Assembly: GCF_033547155.1 (NCBI RefSeq)
Contig: NZ_CP137892.1
Location: 3,100,001 to 3,164,000, forward strand
Length of the DNA: 64,000 nucleotides
From: Pseudomonas benzenivorans
GTDB lineage: Bacteria; Pseudomonadota; Gammaproteobacteria; Pseudomonadales; Pseudomonadaceae
Reading direction: 5' to 3'
The position numbers and the translations under genes were made by a program. Below, piece after piece: positions 57,334 to 64,000 of the stretch (positions are counted from its first letter, which is position 1; each line of letters opens with the position of its first letter). Under the pieces are notes generated by a model. It searched no databases and had not been told where the DNA came from. It worked only from the letters and a program-made list of their open reading frames with translations.

Positions 57334-59511
57334 ATGGATTGGCTATACCTTCGTTTCACCTCCGCGCTGCCATCAGGCGGGCAGTTGCTCCTCGAGCCCT
57401 CCTACTCCCCCTGGCTTATCCTGCTGGCCTGCGTGATCGCCTGCGCCGCCGCCTATGCCGGCCTGGAGATGGCCGAGCGGGCCCGCCGCTGCCAGCGCCC
57501 CGGCACCCGTAATCTCTGGTGCTGGATGGGGGCCCTGAGCCTGTCCGGCGGCATCTGGTCGGCGTACTTCATCGTCATGCTGGCCTACCAGACCCAGGTC
57601 GCCATTCGCCACGACCTGCCGACGACCCTGGCCGCGCTGCTGTGCGGCTTCGTGCCCGCCCTGCTGACGCTGCACCTGCTGGTGCGCAAGCCACGGAGCC
57701 TCCGACTGTGCGCACAGGTGGCGCTGTGCTTCGGCCTGGCCATCGTGGCCATGCGCTACGGCGGCATGAGTGCGATGCGCTCCGGCGCCAGCAGCTACTG
57801 GCAACCCTGGCTGCTGATGCTGTCGGTCGCCCTGCCCGTCGCCTGTGCCTTCGCCGCCTTCCTGCTCGAGCTGCGCAGCGCCGAACGCCACGCGCAGCGC
57901 CAGGGCGCCGTCGCGCTGCTGCTGGGCCTGGCCATCACCCTGGCGCACGTCGCCGGATTGGCGGCGCTGACCCTCGCGGTCCCCATGGGCACCGCCCTGC
58001 TCACGCAAAGTGCAGCCGACGGCGGGCAATTGGCGCTGCTCGTCGGCTGCGTCACCCTGCTCAGCCTGGGCATCGGCCTCTGGGCGGCCTGGGGGGACAG
58101 GGCGCAGGAACACAAGGTCCGCGAGCAACTGCAGGTCAGCACCCTGATCAGCCAGCTCGACCTGGCCCGCGCCTCGCTGCAGCAGGTCGCCCAGTTCGAC
58201 TCGCTGACCGAGCTGCTCAATCGCCAGGGCCTGGACGAGGCCCTCGGCGAGAAGATCCAGGCGCACCGGCAACAGGGCACGCCGCTGGCGGTCATGTTTC
58301 TCGACATCGATCACTTCAAGCGCATCAACGACAGCCTCGGCCACGCCGCCGGCGACGAGATGCTCAGGGTGCTGGCCGAGCGGATCAACGGCGTCCTGCG
58401 GGACAAGGACGTGATTGCCCGCTTCGGCGGCGACGAGTTCTGCGTAGTCGCCAGCCTGATCGACAACGAAGAAGCCCGGCACCTGGCGCAACGTCTGCTG
58501 CTGCGCATCAAGGAGCCCGTCGTCCTCGATGGGCGCAGCATCGTGATGACGTCCAGCATCGGCATCAGCCTGTTCCCCAAGGACGGGGAAAGCTGCGAGG
58601 AGCTGATCAAGCATGCCGACCTGGCGCTGTACCAATCCAAGGGCAGCGGCCGCAACAACGCCCAGTTCTTCAGCACGCCGCTCAAGACCAAGGCCAGCTT
58701 CGAACTGCAGCTGGAGGAGGAACTGCGTAACGCCCTGCAACAGGACCGTGGCCTGCTGCTCCATTACCAGCCGATTCTCGACCTCGACTCCGGCCAGGTG
58801 AGCAAGCTCGAGGCACTGGTCCGCTGGCAGCATCCGCAACACGGCCTGCTCTCGCCGGAGCGCTTCATCGGCATCGCCGAAGCCAATGGCTTTATCGCCG
58901 AGCTCGACGCCTGGGTACTGCACCGCGCCTGTCGCGACCTGCGCCTGTTGGCCGAGACCGGCTATCCGCAACTGCGGGTCGCGGTGAACTGCTCGGCGCT
59001 CAACCTGGGCCGCACGGACCTGCCGCAGGAAGTGCGTGACGCTCTCGCCAGCTCCGGGGTAGCCGCGCAGCGCCTGGAGCTGGAGGTGACCGAGAACGCC
59101 CTGATGGGCAACATCAACCTGGCCGCCGACCTGCTGCAGCAGATGCGCGAACTGGGCGTCAGCCTGTCCATCGACGACTTCGGCACCGGCTACTCGTCCC
59201 TGGCCTACCTCAAGCGCCTGCCCCTCGATACGCTGAAGATCGACCGATCCTTCATCCAGGACGTCCCCACTTCGCGCCAAGACATGGAGATCATCCAGGC
59301 CGTCATCGGCATGGCCCACACCCTGCATCTCAAGGTGGTCGCCGAGGGTGTCGAGACCCCTCAGCAATTGGCCTTCCTGCGCGAGCACGGCTGCGACTAC
59401 CTGCAAGGCTACCTGCTCAGCCAACCGCTGCCGCTGCTGCAGCTCCTGGAATTCCTGCACCAGCAGCCGACCAGCGGCGAACCGCTACCCCGACTGTCGA
59501 ACTGTCGCTGA
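57334..59511 (+). CDS. nbdA: MHYT-GGDEF-EAL membrane protein (NbdA-like)
   Basis: A 725-residue c-di-GMP enzyme with seven N-terminal membrane helices in the MHYT arrangement (about 25-250), GGDEF (R-F-G-G-D-E-F, motif at 365-369) and EAL (K-L-E-A-L, motif at 493-495) domains. The place between rapA and phnD-like genes and the architecture match P. aeruginosa NbdA, a phosphodiesterase linked to nitric-oxide dispersal. Both catalytic motifs look intact. The MHYT motifs are degenerate (A-Y-F-I, M-R-Y-G, A-H-V-A), so the metal site is doubtful. ATG 57334 follows a GGGAG. Confidence 0.8.
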   Translation: MDWLYLRFTSALPSGGQLLLEPSYSPWLILLACVIACAAAYAGLEMAERARRCQRPGTRNLWCWMGALSLSGGIWSAYFIVMLAYQTQVAIRHDLPTTLAALLCGFVPALLTLHLLVRKPRSLRLCAQVALCFGLAIVAMRYGGMSAMRSGASSYWQPWLLMLSVALPVACAFAAFLLELRSAERHAQRQGAVALLLGLAITLAHVAGLAALTLAVPMGTALLTQSAADGGQLALLVGCVTLLSLGIGLWAAWGDRAQEHKVREQLQVSTLISQLDLARASLQQVAQFDSLTELLNRQGLDEALGEKIQAHRQQGTPLAVMFLDIDHFKRINDSLGHAAGDEMLRVLAERINGVLRDKDVIARFGGDEFCVVASLIDNEEARHLAQRLLLRIKEPVVLDGRSIVMTSSIGISLFPKDGESCEELIKHADLALYQSKGSGRNNAQFFSTPLKTKASFELQLEEELRNALQQDRGLLLHYQPILDLDSGQVSKLEALVRWQHPQHGLLSPERFIGIAEANGFIAELDAWVLHRACRDLRLLAETGYPQLRVAVNCSALNLGRTDLPQEVRDALASSGVAAQRLELEVTENALMGNINLAADLLQQMRELGVSLSIDDFGTGYSSLAYLKRLPLDTLKIDRSFIQDVPTSRQDMEIIQAVIGMAHTLHLKVVAEGVETPQQLAFLREHGCDYLQGYLLSQPLPLLQLLEFLHQQPTSGEPLPRLSNCR

Positions 59512-59546
59512 TCAATTACCTGTTGACGCGATGACGTTCGCTGTCC

Positions 59547-61304
59547 ATGTTCATAACAGATATCAAAAAGCCACTTCGGCGACGGGCCTTCATGTCAGTA
59601 CCCTTTGTCAGCCAGCCTACCTGCCCTCCTGTCAACCCGGCCCGTGGCTCGCTATGGATGGGGTTGGGCCTGCTCGTCGCACAACTGCTGTGGCCGGCCG
59701 AGGCCCTGGCGGCGGACAAGGTGCGCCTGCAACTGCGCTGGCTGCATCAGTTCCAGTTCGCCGGCTACTACATGGCCCTGGAGAAGGGTTTCTATCGCCA
59801 GGCGGGGCTGGACGTGGACATCCTCCCGGGTGGCCCCCAGGCCGCCAAGCCCATAGAGGCCCTGCTCGCCGGCGAGGTCGATTTCGCCATCGCCAATAGC
59901 GGCCTGGTCATCGCACGCATGCAGGGCCAGCCGGTGGTGGCGCTGGCGGCGATCATGCAGCGCTCGCCGGTGGTGTGGATAGTCCGCGCCGACTCGGACA
60001 TCTACGCCCCCCAGGACCTGGCCGGCAAGCGGGTGATGCTGCTCGACCCGCCGGAAAGCGCCGAGTTGCGCCTCACCCTGCTGCGCGAAGGCCTCGACCT
60101 CGACCGCCTGCAAGTCAGCCCTCCCAGTTTCGATCCCCAGGACCTGGTCGACGGTCGCACCGACGCCTACAACGGCTACACCGCCAACGAGCCGTTCTGG
60201 CTGCAGCAGCGGCAGATCGACTATCGCCTGATCAATCCGCACGAATACGGCGTCAACTTCTACAACGATGTCCTGGCCACGCGCGAAGCCCTGCTGGACG
60301 AGCGTCCGGAACAGGTGGAGGCCTTCGTCCGGGCCAGTCTCAGGGGCTGGCAGTATGCGTTGGACAACCTCGAGGAAAGCGTGCAGCTGATCCATCGCCG
60401 TTATGCCCCCGGCAAGTCCCTGGAGCACCTGCGCTTCGAGGCACAGGAGCTGAAGAAACTGATCATGCCCGAGCTGGTTCAGCTCGGGCATATGAACCCC
60501 GGACGCTGGCAAACCATCGCCGACAGCTACGTCGAACTGGGCATGGCCAAGGACACCAGCAACCTGGGCGGCTTCGTCTACCGGGGTCAGGCGCACACCG
60601 ATCACCGCCTGCTTTACCAGGTGGTCGGCGGCGCCACCCTGGCGCTGCTGCTGCTCGGCGCCGTGGCCCTGCGCTTCGCCCACCTGACCAAGCGCCTGCG
60701 CCTGGAAATCGCGGCCAGGCGGCAGGCCGAGCAGGAGTTGCGCAACAGCAACCTGAAACTGGAACACCTGGCCAGCACCGACCGCCTGACCGGCCTCTGG
60801 ACGCGCCTGAGACTCGAGGAAGTCGCGCAGAACGAGATCAAGCGTGCCGAACGCTACGACCTGCCACTGTGCCTGATCTTCTTCGACATCGATCGCTTCA
60901 AGGCCATCAACGACCAGCACGGCCACGAAGTCGGCGATCAGGTGCTCCGCGAGGTCGCCCACAGGATCAAGGCGCAACTGAGGGACTCGGACTGCCTGTG
61001 CCGCTGGGGCGGCGAGGAGTTCATCATCCTCATGCCCCATGCCGACCTCGAACACGCGGTGGTGATGGCGGAGAAACTGCGCATCCTGGTGGCAGGCAAT
61101 CCTGTGGCAGGCAACCCTGTGGCCGGCGCCCCGGTGACCGGACAGATCGTCGTCACCGCAAGCTTCGGCGTAGCCCAATGGCAACCAGGGCAGAACCTGC
61201 GTGAATGGGTGCAATGCGCCGACCAGGCGCTCTACCTGGCCAAGCAGAGCGGCCGCAACCGCATCGAATGCTACGCCCCGCCGATACCACAACCCCTGCC
61301 GTAG
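59547..61304 (+). CDS. NMT1/THI5-like binding domain fused to a GGDEF diguanylate cyclase
   Basis: A 585-residue membrane protein. After a signal peptide or anchor (residues about 35-55) comes a THI5/NMT1-type periplasmic binding domain (L-Q-L-R-W-L-H-Q-F-Q-F-A-G-Y-Y, about 57-355), one membrane helix (about 358-378), a coiled coil, and a cytoplasmic GGDEF with active motif G-G-E-E-F at 488-492. It would make c-di-GMP in response to a small ligand. A 15-bp repeat encodes V-A-G-N-P twice and V-A-G-A-P once. The start is uncertain; M59592 is also possible. It lies 35 bases after nbdA. Confidence 0.85.
   Translation: MFITDIKKPLRRRAFMSVPFVSQPTCPPVNPARGSLWMGLGLLVAQLLWPAEALAADKVRLQLRWLHQFQFAGYYMALEKGFYRQAGLDVDILPGGPQAAKPIEALLAGEVDFAIANSGLVIARMQGQPVVALAAIMQRSPVVWIVRADSDIYAPQDLAGKRVMLLDPPESAELRLTLLREGLDLDRLQVSPPSFDPQDLVDGRTDAYNGYTANEPFWLQQRQIDYRLINPHEYGVNFYNDVLATREALLDERPEQVEAFVRASLRGWQYALDNLEESVQLIHRRYAPGKSLEHLRFEAQELKKLIMPELVQLGHMNPGRWQTIADSYVELGMAKDTSNLGGFVYRGQAHTDHRLLYQVVGGATLALLLLGAVALRFAHLTKRLRLEIAARRQAEQELRNSNLKLEHLASTDRLTGLWTRLRLEEVAQNEIKRAERYDLPLCLIFFDIDRFKAINDQHGHEVGDQVLREVAHRIKAQLRDSDCLCRWGGEEFIILMPHADLEHAVVMAEKLRILVAGNPVAGNPVAGAPVTGQIVVTASFGVAQWQPGQNLREWVQCADQALYLAKQSGRNRIECYAPPIPQPLP
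61089..61133 (+). repeat. 15-bp tandem repeat in the binding-domain/GGDEF gene
   Basis: Three units (61089-61103, 61104-61118, 61119-61133), the first two differing at one base, encode V-A-G-N-P, V-A-G-N-P and V-A-G-A-P between two strands of the GGDEF domain. The frame is preserved. Confidence 0.9.
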
Positions 61305-61321
61305 GGCAGGACGCCGCGGAC

Positions 61322-62107
61322 TCAGGCACTGGCACGCCACCCGGCCAACCAGCCCAATCCCGCCCGCGTCCCCTCTTCCCCCGGCCGGTACTCCGCCCCC
61401 AGCCAGCCGCGATAGCCGGTGGCCCGCAGGGCCGCCAGCGCCGGGGCGAAGTCCAGCTGCCCGCTGCCCGGCGCGCCGCGTCCCGGGCAGTCGGCGAACT
61501 GCACATGACCGATGCGCCCGGCCAGCCGCTCGATCCCCGCGACCGGATCGATGCTCTGGCGGGCCATGTGGTAAAGGTCGTACTGGGCCAGGCAGTTGGG
61601 GTGATCGACTGCCCCCAGCAGCTCGTCTAGCTGCTGCGGCGTATTGATCAGGAAACCCGGCATGTCCAGGGGATTGATCGCCTCCACCAACACCCCGATG
61701 CCCAGTAGCTGGAAGGCCTCGGCGGCCCGCCGCAGATTGCCGACCAGGGTCTGGAGCGCCTGCTCTCGAGCGACCCCTTCGGCCAATCGCCCCGGCAGCA
61801 CGTTGACCCAGCTCGGCCGGGTCATGGCCGCGTAACTCAGCGCCTGCTGCAGCGCCGCGGCGAACTCGCCCTGGCGCGCCGGTACCGCGGCCAGGCCGAC
61901 GCCACCGCCCATCAGGTCGCCGGCCGGCAGGTTGATCAGCACCAGGGGCAGGCCGGCGCGTTCCAGCGCCTCCTTCAGGGCGATGGCCGGCAGCTCGTAG
62001 GGGAACTGGATCTCCACGCCGTCGAAACCGGCCGCGGCGGCGGCGGCGATGCGCTCGCGCAGCGGCAGTTCGGCGAACAGCAGCGACAGGTTGGCGGCGA
62101 TCTTCAT
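61322..62107 (-). CDS. hyi: Hydroxypyruvate isomerase family protein
   Basis: A 261-residue TIM-barrel enzyme of the Hyi family, which interconverts hydroxypyruvate and tartronate semialdehyde. The motifs are A-A-N-L-S-L-L-F, G-F-D-G-V-E-I-Q-F-P-Y, N-L-P-A-G-D and V-E-A-I-N-P-L-D-M-P-G-F with the metal Glu. It overlaps the reductase gene upstream by 4 bases, so the two steps of glyoxylate/hydroxypyruvate use are probably coupled. Confidence 0.85.
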   Translation of the reverse strand: MKIAANLSLLFAELPLRERIAAAAAAGFDGVEIQFPYELPAIALKEALERAGLPLVLINLPAGDLMGGGVGLAAVPARQGEFAAALQQALSYAAMTRPSWVNVLPGRLAEGVAREQALQTLVGNLRRAAEAFQLLGIGVLVEAINPLDMPGFLINTPQQLDELLGAVDHPNCLAQYDLYHMARQSIDPVAGIERLAGRIGHVQFADCPGRGAPGSGQLDFAPALAALRATGYRGWLGAEYRPGEEGTRAGLGWLAGWRASA

Positions 62108-62994
62108 GTCCGGCCCGCCCGATACAGCTCGACCAGGGTCGCCGGGTCGCGCTCCAGGTTGCCCTGGCTGCCGTGCAGGCGCATCAGCTGCGCGGCCAGG
62201 CCGCTGAGCGGCGCCGCCGAGCCGGTCTCGCCGCTCAGCCTGACCGCCGTGTCGAGGTCCTTGAGCAGAGTGCGCACGTGCCACTTGACCGGCTCGAACT
62301 GGCTGGCGGCCATCTGCGGGGCGAGAATCTGCAGCGGCTTGGAATCGGCGAAACCACCGGCCAGGGCCTGGGCGATCAGCCCGGCATCGACCCCGGCGCG
62401 CTCGGCCAGGGCCACCGCCTCGGCGATCACCAGGGCATTGCAGGCGACCAGCATCTGGTTGCACGCCTTGGTCACCTGGCCGGCGCCCACCTCGCCCATA
62501 CGTGTCAGGCGCTGCCCCAGGTGGCCGAGAATCGGCCGCACCCGCTCGACATCCGCCTCGCGGCCGCCGGCCATGATCGCCAGACTGCCAGCCTCGGCCC
62601 CCGCGGTGCCACCGGAGACCGGCGCATCCACCCAGCGCATGCCCGTGCGCGCCTCCAGCTCGGCCGCCATCTCGCGGGTTGCCGCCGGCTCCAGGCTGGA
62701 CAGGTCCACCAGCAGCTGCCCCGGCCTGGCGCCCTCGACTATGCCGCCGGGGCCGAACACCACCTCGCGCACCACCGCGGTATCGGCCAGGCACAGCAGC
62801 ACCACCTCGACACCGTCACACAGCTGCGCAGGGGCCTGCGCCAGGCCCGCGCCCTGCTCCTGCAGCGGCGCGCACTTGTCCGGCGAACGGTTCCAGACCC
62901 TCAGCGGGTAGCCGGCGGCGAGCAGCCGGCGGGTCATGGGCAAGCCCATCAGGCCGATGCCGGCGAAGGCGATGGCAGGCAGCGAGGCGGTCAT
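62104..62994 (-). CDS. 3-hydroxyisobutyrate dehydrogenase family reductase
   Basis: A 296-residue NAD(P)-dependent beta-hydroxyacid dehydrogenase. The Rossmann start is F-A-G-I-G-L-M-G-L-P-M, the substrate motif is D-A-P-V-S-G-G-T-A-G-A, and the catalytic Lys lies in G-A-G-Q-V-T-K-A-C-N-Q. With the hydroxypyruvate isomerase it may act as tartronate semialdehyde reductase (GlxR-like); 3-hydroxyisobutyrate is the other option. It is divergent from the phnD-like gene. Confidence 0.88.
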   Translation of the reverse strand: MTASLPAIAFAGIGLMGLPMTRRLLAAGYPLRVWNRSPDKCAPLQEQGAGLAQAPAQLCDGVEVVLLCLADTAVVREVVFGPGGIVEGARPGQLLVDLSSLEPAATREMAAELEARTGMRWVDAPVSGGTAGAEAGSLAIMAGGREADVERVRPILGHLGQRLTRMGEVGAGQVTKACNQMLVACNALVIAEAVALAERAGVDAGLIAQALAGGFADSKPLQILAPQMAASQFEPVKWHVRTLLKDLDTAVRLSGETGSAAPLSGLAAQLMRLHGSQGNLERDPATLVELYRAGRT

Positions 62995-63120
62995 GCAGAA
63001 GCTCCTTGGAAGTCCCGGAAAAGCTCCATGTTAACCGCGAAGTCAGTTCTTGGAAGCTGCGAAGAATCGCACTTGTCCCTATAATCCGCCCGCTTTCCCC
63101 GCTATTGAACCGGAGAACCC

Positions 63121-63975
63121 ATGAAGCTCAAGCACTCCCTGGCGCTGGTCGCCGGCCTCGCCCTGTCCGTTTCCGCCCTCTTCGCCCAGGCCGCCGAGGT
63201 CCTCAAGGTCTCGGCCATCCCCGACGAGGCCCCCACCGAACTACTGCGCAAGTTCCAACCCCTGGGTGCCTACCTCGAGCAGCAGCTGGGCATGCCGGTC
63301 GAGTTCGTCCCGGTGACCGACTACGCCGCGGTGGTCGAGGCCCTCGCCGCCGATCGCATCGACCTGGCCTGGCTGGGTGGCTTCACCTTCGTCCAGGCCC
63401 GGCTGAAGACTGGCGACGCCACTCCCCTGGTGCAGCGCGCCGAAGACGAGAAGTTCACCAGCAAGATCATCAGCGCCGACCCGGCGGTGAATTCGCTGCA
63501 GGATCTCAAGGGCAAGACCTTCGCCTTCGGCTCGGTGTCCTCCACCTCCGGCAGCCTGATGCCGCGTTACTTCATGCTCAAGGACGGCATCAAGCCGGAA
63601 GACTTCTTCAGCCGCATCGCCTATTCCGGCGCCCACGACGCCACCGCCGCCTGGGTCCAGGCCGGCAAGGCCGACGGCGGCGTGCTCAACGCCTCGGTGT
63701 GGGACAAGCTGGTCGCCGCCGGCAAGGTCGACACCGACAAGGTCCGGGTGATCGCCACCACCCCGCCCTACTACGACTACAACTGGACGGTGCGCGGCAA
63801 CCTCGACCCGGCCCTGCGCGACAAGCTCAAGGCCGCCTTCCTCGCCCTCGACCCGGCCAACCCGGAGCACAAGGCCATCCTCGACCTGCAGGCGGCCAGC
63901 CGCTTCATCGAGACCAAGGCCGAGAACTACCAAGGCATCGAGGAAGCAGCCCGCGCGGCCGGCCTGTTGCAGTGA
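63121..63975 (+). CDS. Phosphonate/phosphite ABC transporter substrate-binding protein
   Basis: A 284-residue periplasmic binding protein of the PhnD group. The signal peptide ends in A-Q-A-A. The mature part has L-K-V-S-A-I-P-D-E-A-P, D-L-A-W-L-G-G-F-T-F and S-V-S-S-T-S-G-S, the phosphonate-binding pattern. The stop overlaps the next start (GTGA), so an ABC ATPase is co-translated. The ligand could be a phosphonate or another anion. Confidence 0.88.
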   Translation: MKLKHSLALVAGLALSVSALFAQAAEVLKVSAIPDEAPTELLRKFQPLGAYLEQQLGMPVEFVPVTDYAAVVEALAADRIDLAWLGGFTFVQARLKTGDATPLVQRAEDEKFTSKIISADPAVNSLQDLKGKTFAFGSVSSTSGSLMPRYFMLKDGIKPEDFFSRIAYSGAHDATAAWVQAGKADGGVLNASVWDKLVAAGKVDTDKVRVIATTPPYYDYNWTVRGNLDPALRDKLKAAFLALDPANPEHKAILDLQAASRFIETKAENYQGIEEAARAAGLLQ

Positions 63976-64000
63976 GCCTGAGCCTCGAAGGCGTGGGCCT
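63972..64000 (+). CDS. ABC transporter ATP-binding protein, N-terminal start only
   Basis: A GTG at 63972 overlaps the stop of the binding-protein gene and opens a frame (M-S-L-S-L-E-G-V-G) typical of PhnC-like ATPases. The rest lies beyond the window edge. Confidence 0.65.

Overview
The window is a GC-rich chromosomal segment of a Pseudomonas-type gammaproteobacterium. The assignment rests on the gene content and order, as I remember it from P. aeruginosa. One core block (about 1-18.4 kb) reads purN, a DUF3108 gene, rof, a DUF2058 gene, mazG, relA, rlmD, cysM, gacS, ldhA, a META-domain lipoprotein, dinB, two initiator tRNAs and rimO. A second core block (about 42.9-64 kb) reads fadD1, fadD2, an alpha/beta hydrolase, a PhaJ-type hydratase, a DUF1993 gene, alkB, rapA, a nbdA-like gene, a 3-hydroxyisobutyrate dehydrogenase family gene and a phnD-like gene. 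In P. aeruginosa these two blocks lie far apart. Here a roughly 24 kb accessory stretch separates them.

Core block 1 carries purine synthesis (partial purN at the left edge), stringent response and nucleotide sanitation (relA, mazG), 23S rRNA methylation and cysteine synthesis (rlmD and cysM, overlapping by one base), the global regulator kinase GacS, D-lactate dehydrogenase, polymerase IV, two independently transcribed tRNA-fMet units, and RimO. A DCC-family oxidoreductase, a YCII-domain protein, a divergent zapA-like gene paired with a zapB-like coiled-coil gene, and a CBS-pair protein follow.

The accessory stretch (18.4-42.9 kb) holds a PfkB-type 6-phosphofructokinase, unusual for a Pseudomonas. 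It also holds a GlxA-type regulator divergent from a cysteine hydrolase, a HIT protein, a ClpP-like periplasmic protein, and a truncated AraC remnant. A divergent EamA exporter/Lrp regulator pair is followed by an rnfC-rnfD pair without the other rnf genes, and then by a decayed fragment of the same EamA/Lrp pair. After that come a BCCT transporter beside an AT-richer non-coding stretch, a DUF3087 gene, a methyltransferase, the helicase hrpA with a REP-like in-frame insertion, and an agmatine/putrescine cluster (aguA-aguB-binding protein-amidohydrolase) with a divergent LysR regulator.

Core block 2 carries tandem acyl-CoA ligases and associated lipid enzymes. It also carries a TetR-controlled ABC export operon preceded by an AT-rich palindrome, a tiny cbb3-oxidase subunit gene (ccoM) with two ANR boxes, alkB, rapA, two c-di-GMP genes (a MHYT-GGDEF-EAL protein with degenerate MHYT motifs and a substrate-binding-domain/GGDEF fusion), a hydroxypyruvate isomerase/reductase pair, and the start of a phosphonate-type ABC transporter cut by the right edge.

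No CRISPR array, prophage or insertion sequence was seen. The most unusual items are the orphan rnfCD pair inside a decayed duplication, PfkB, the zapA/zapB-like pair at a non-standard locus, the degenerate MHYT sensor, and two independent 15-bp coding minisatellites.
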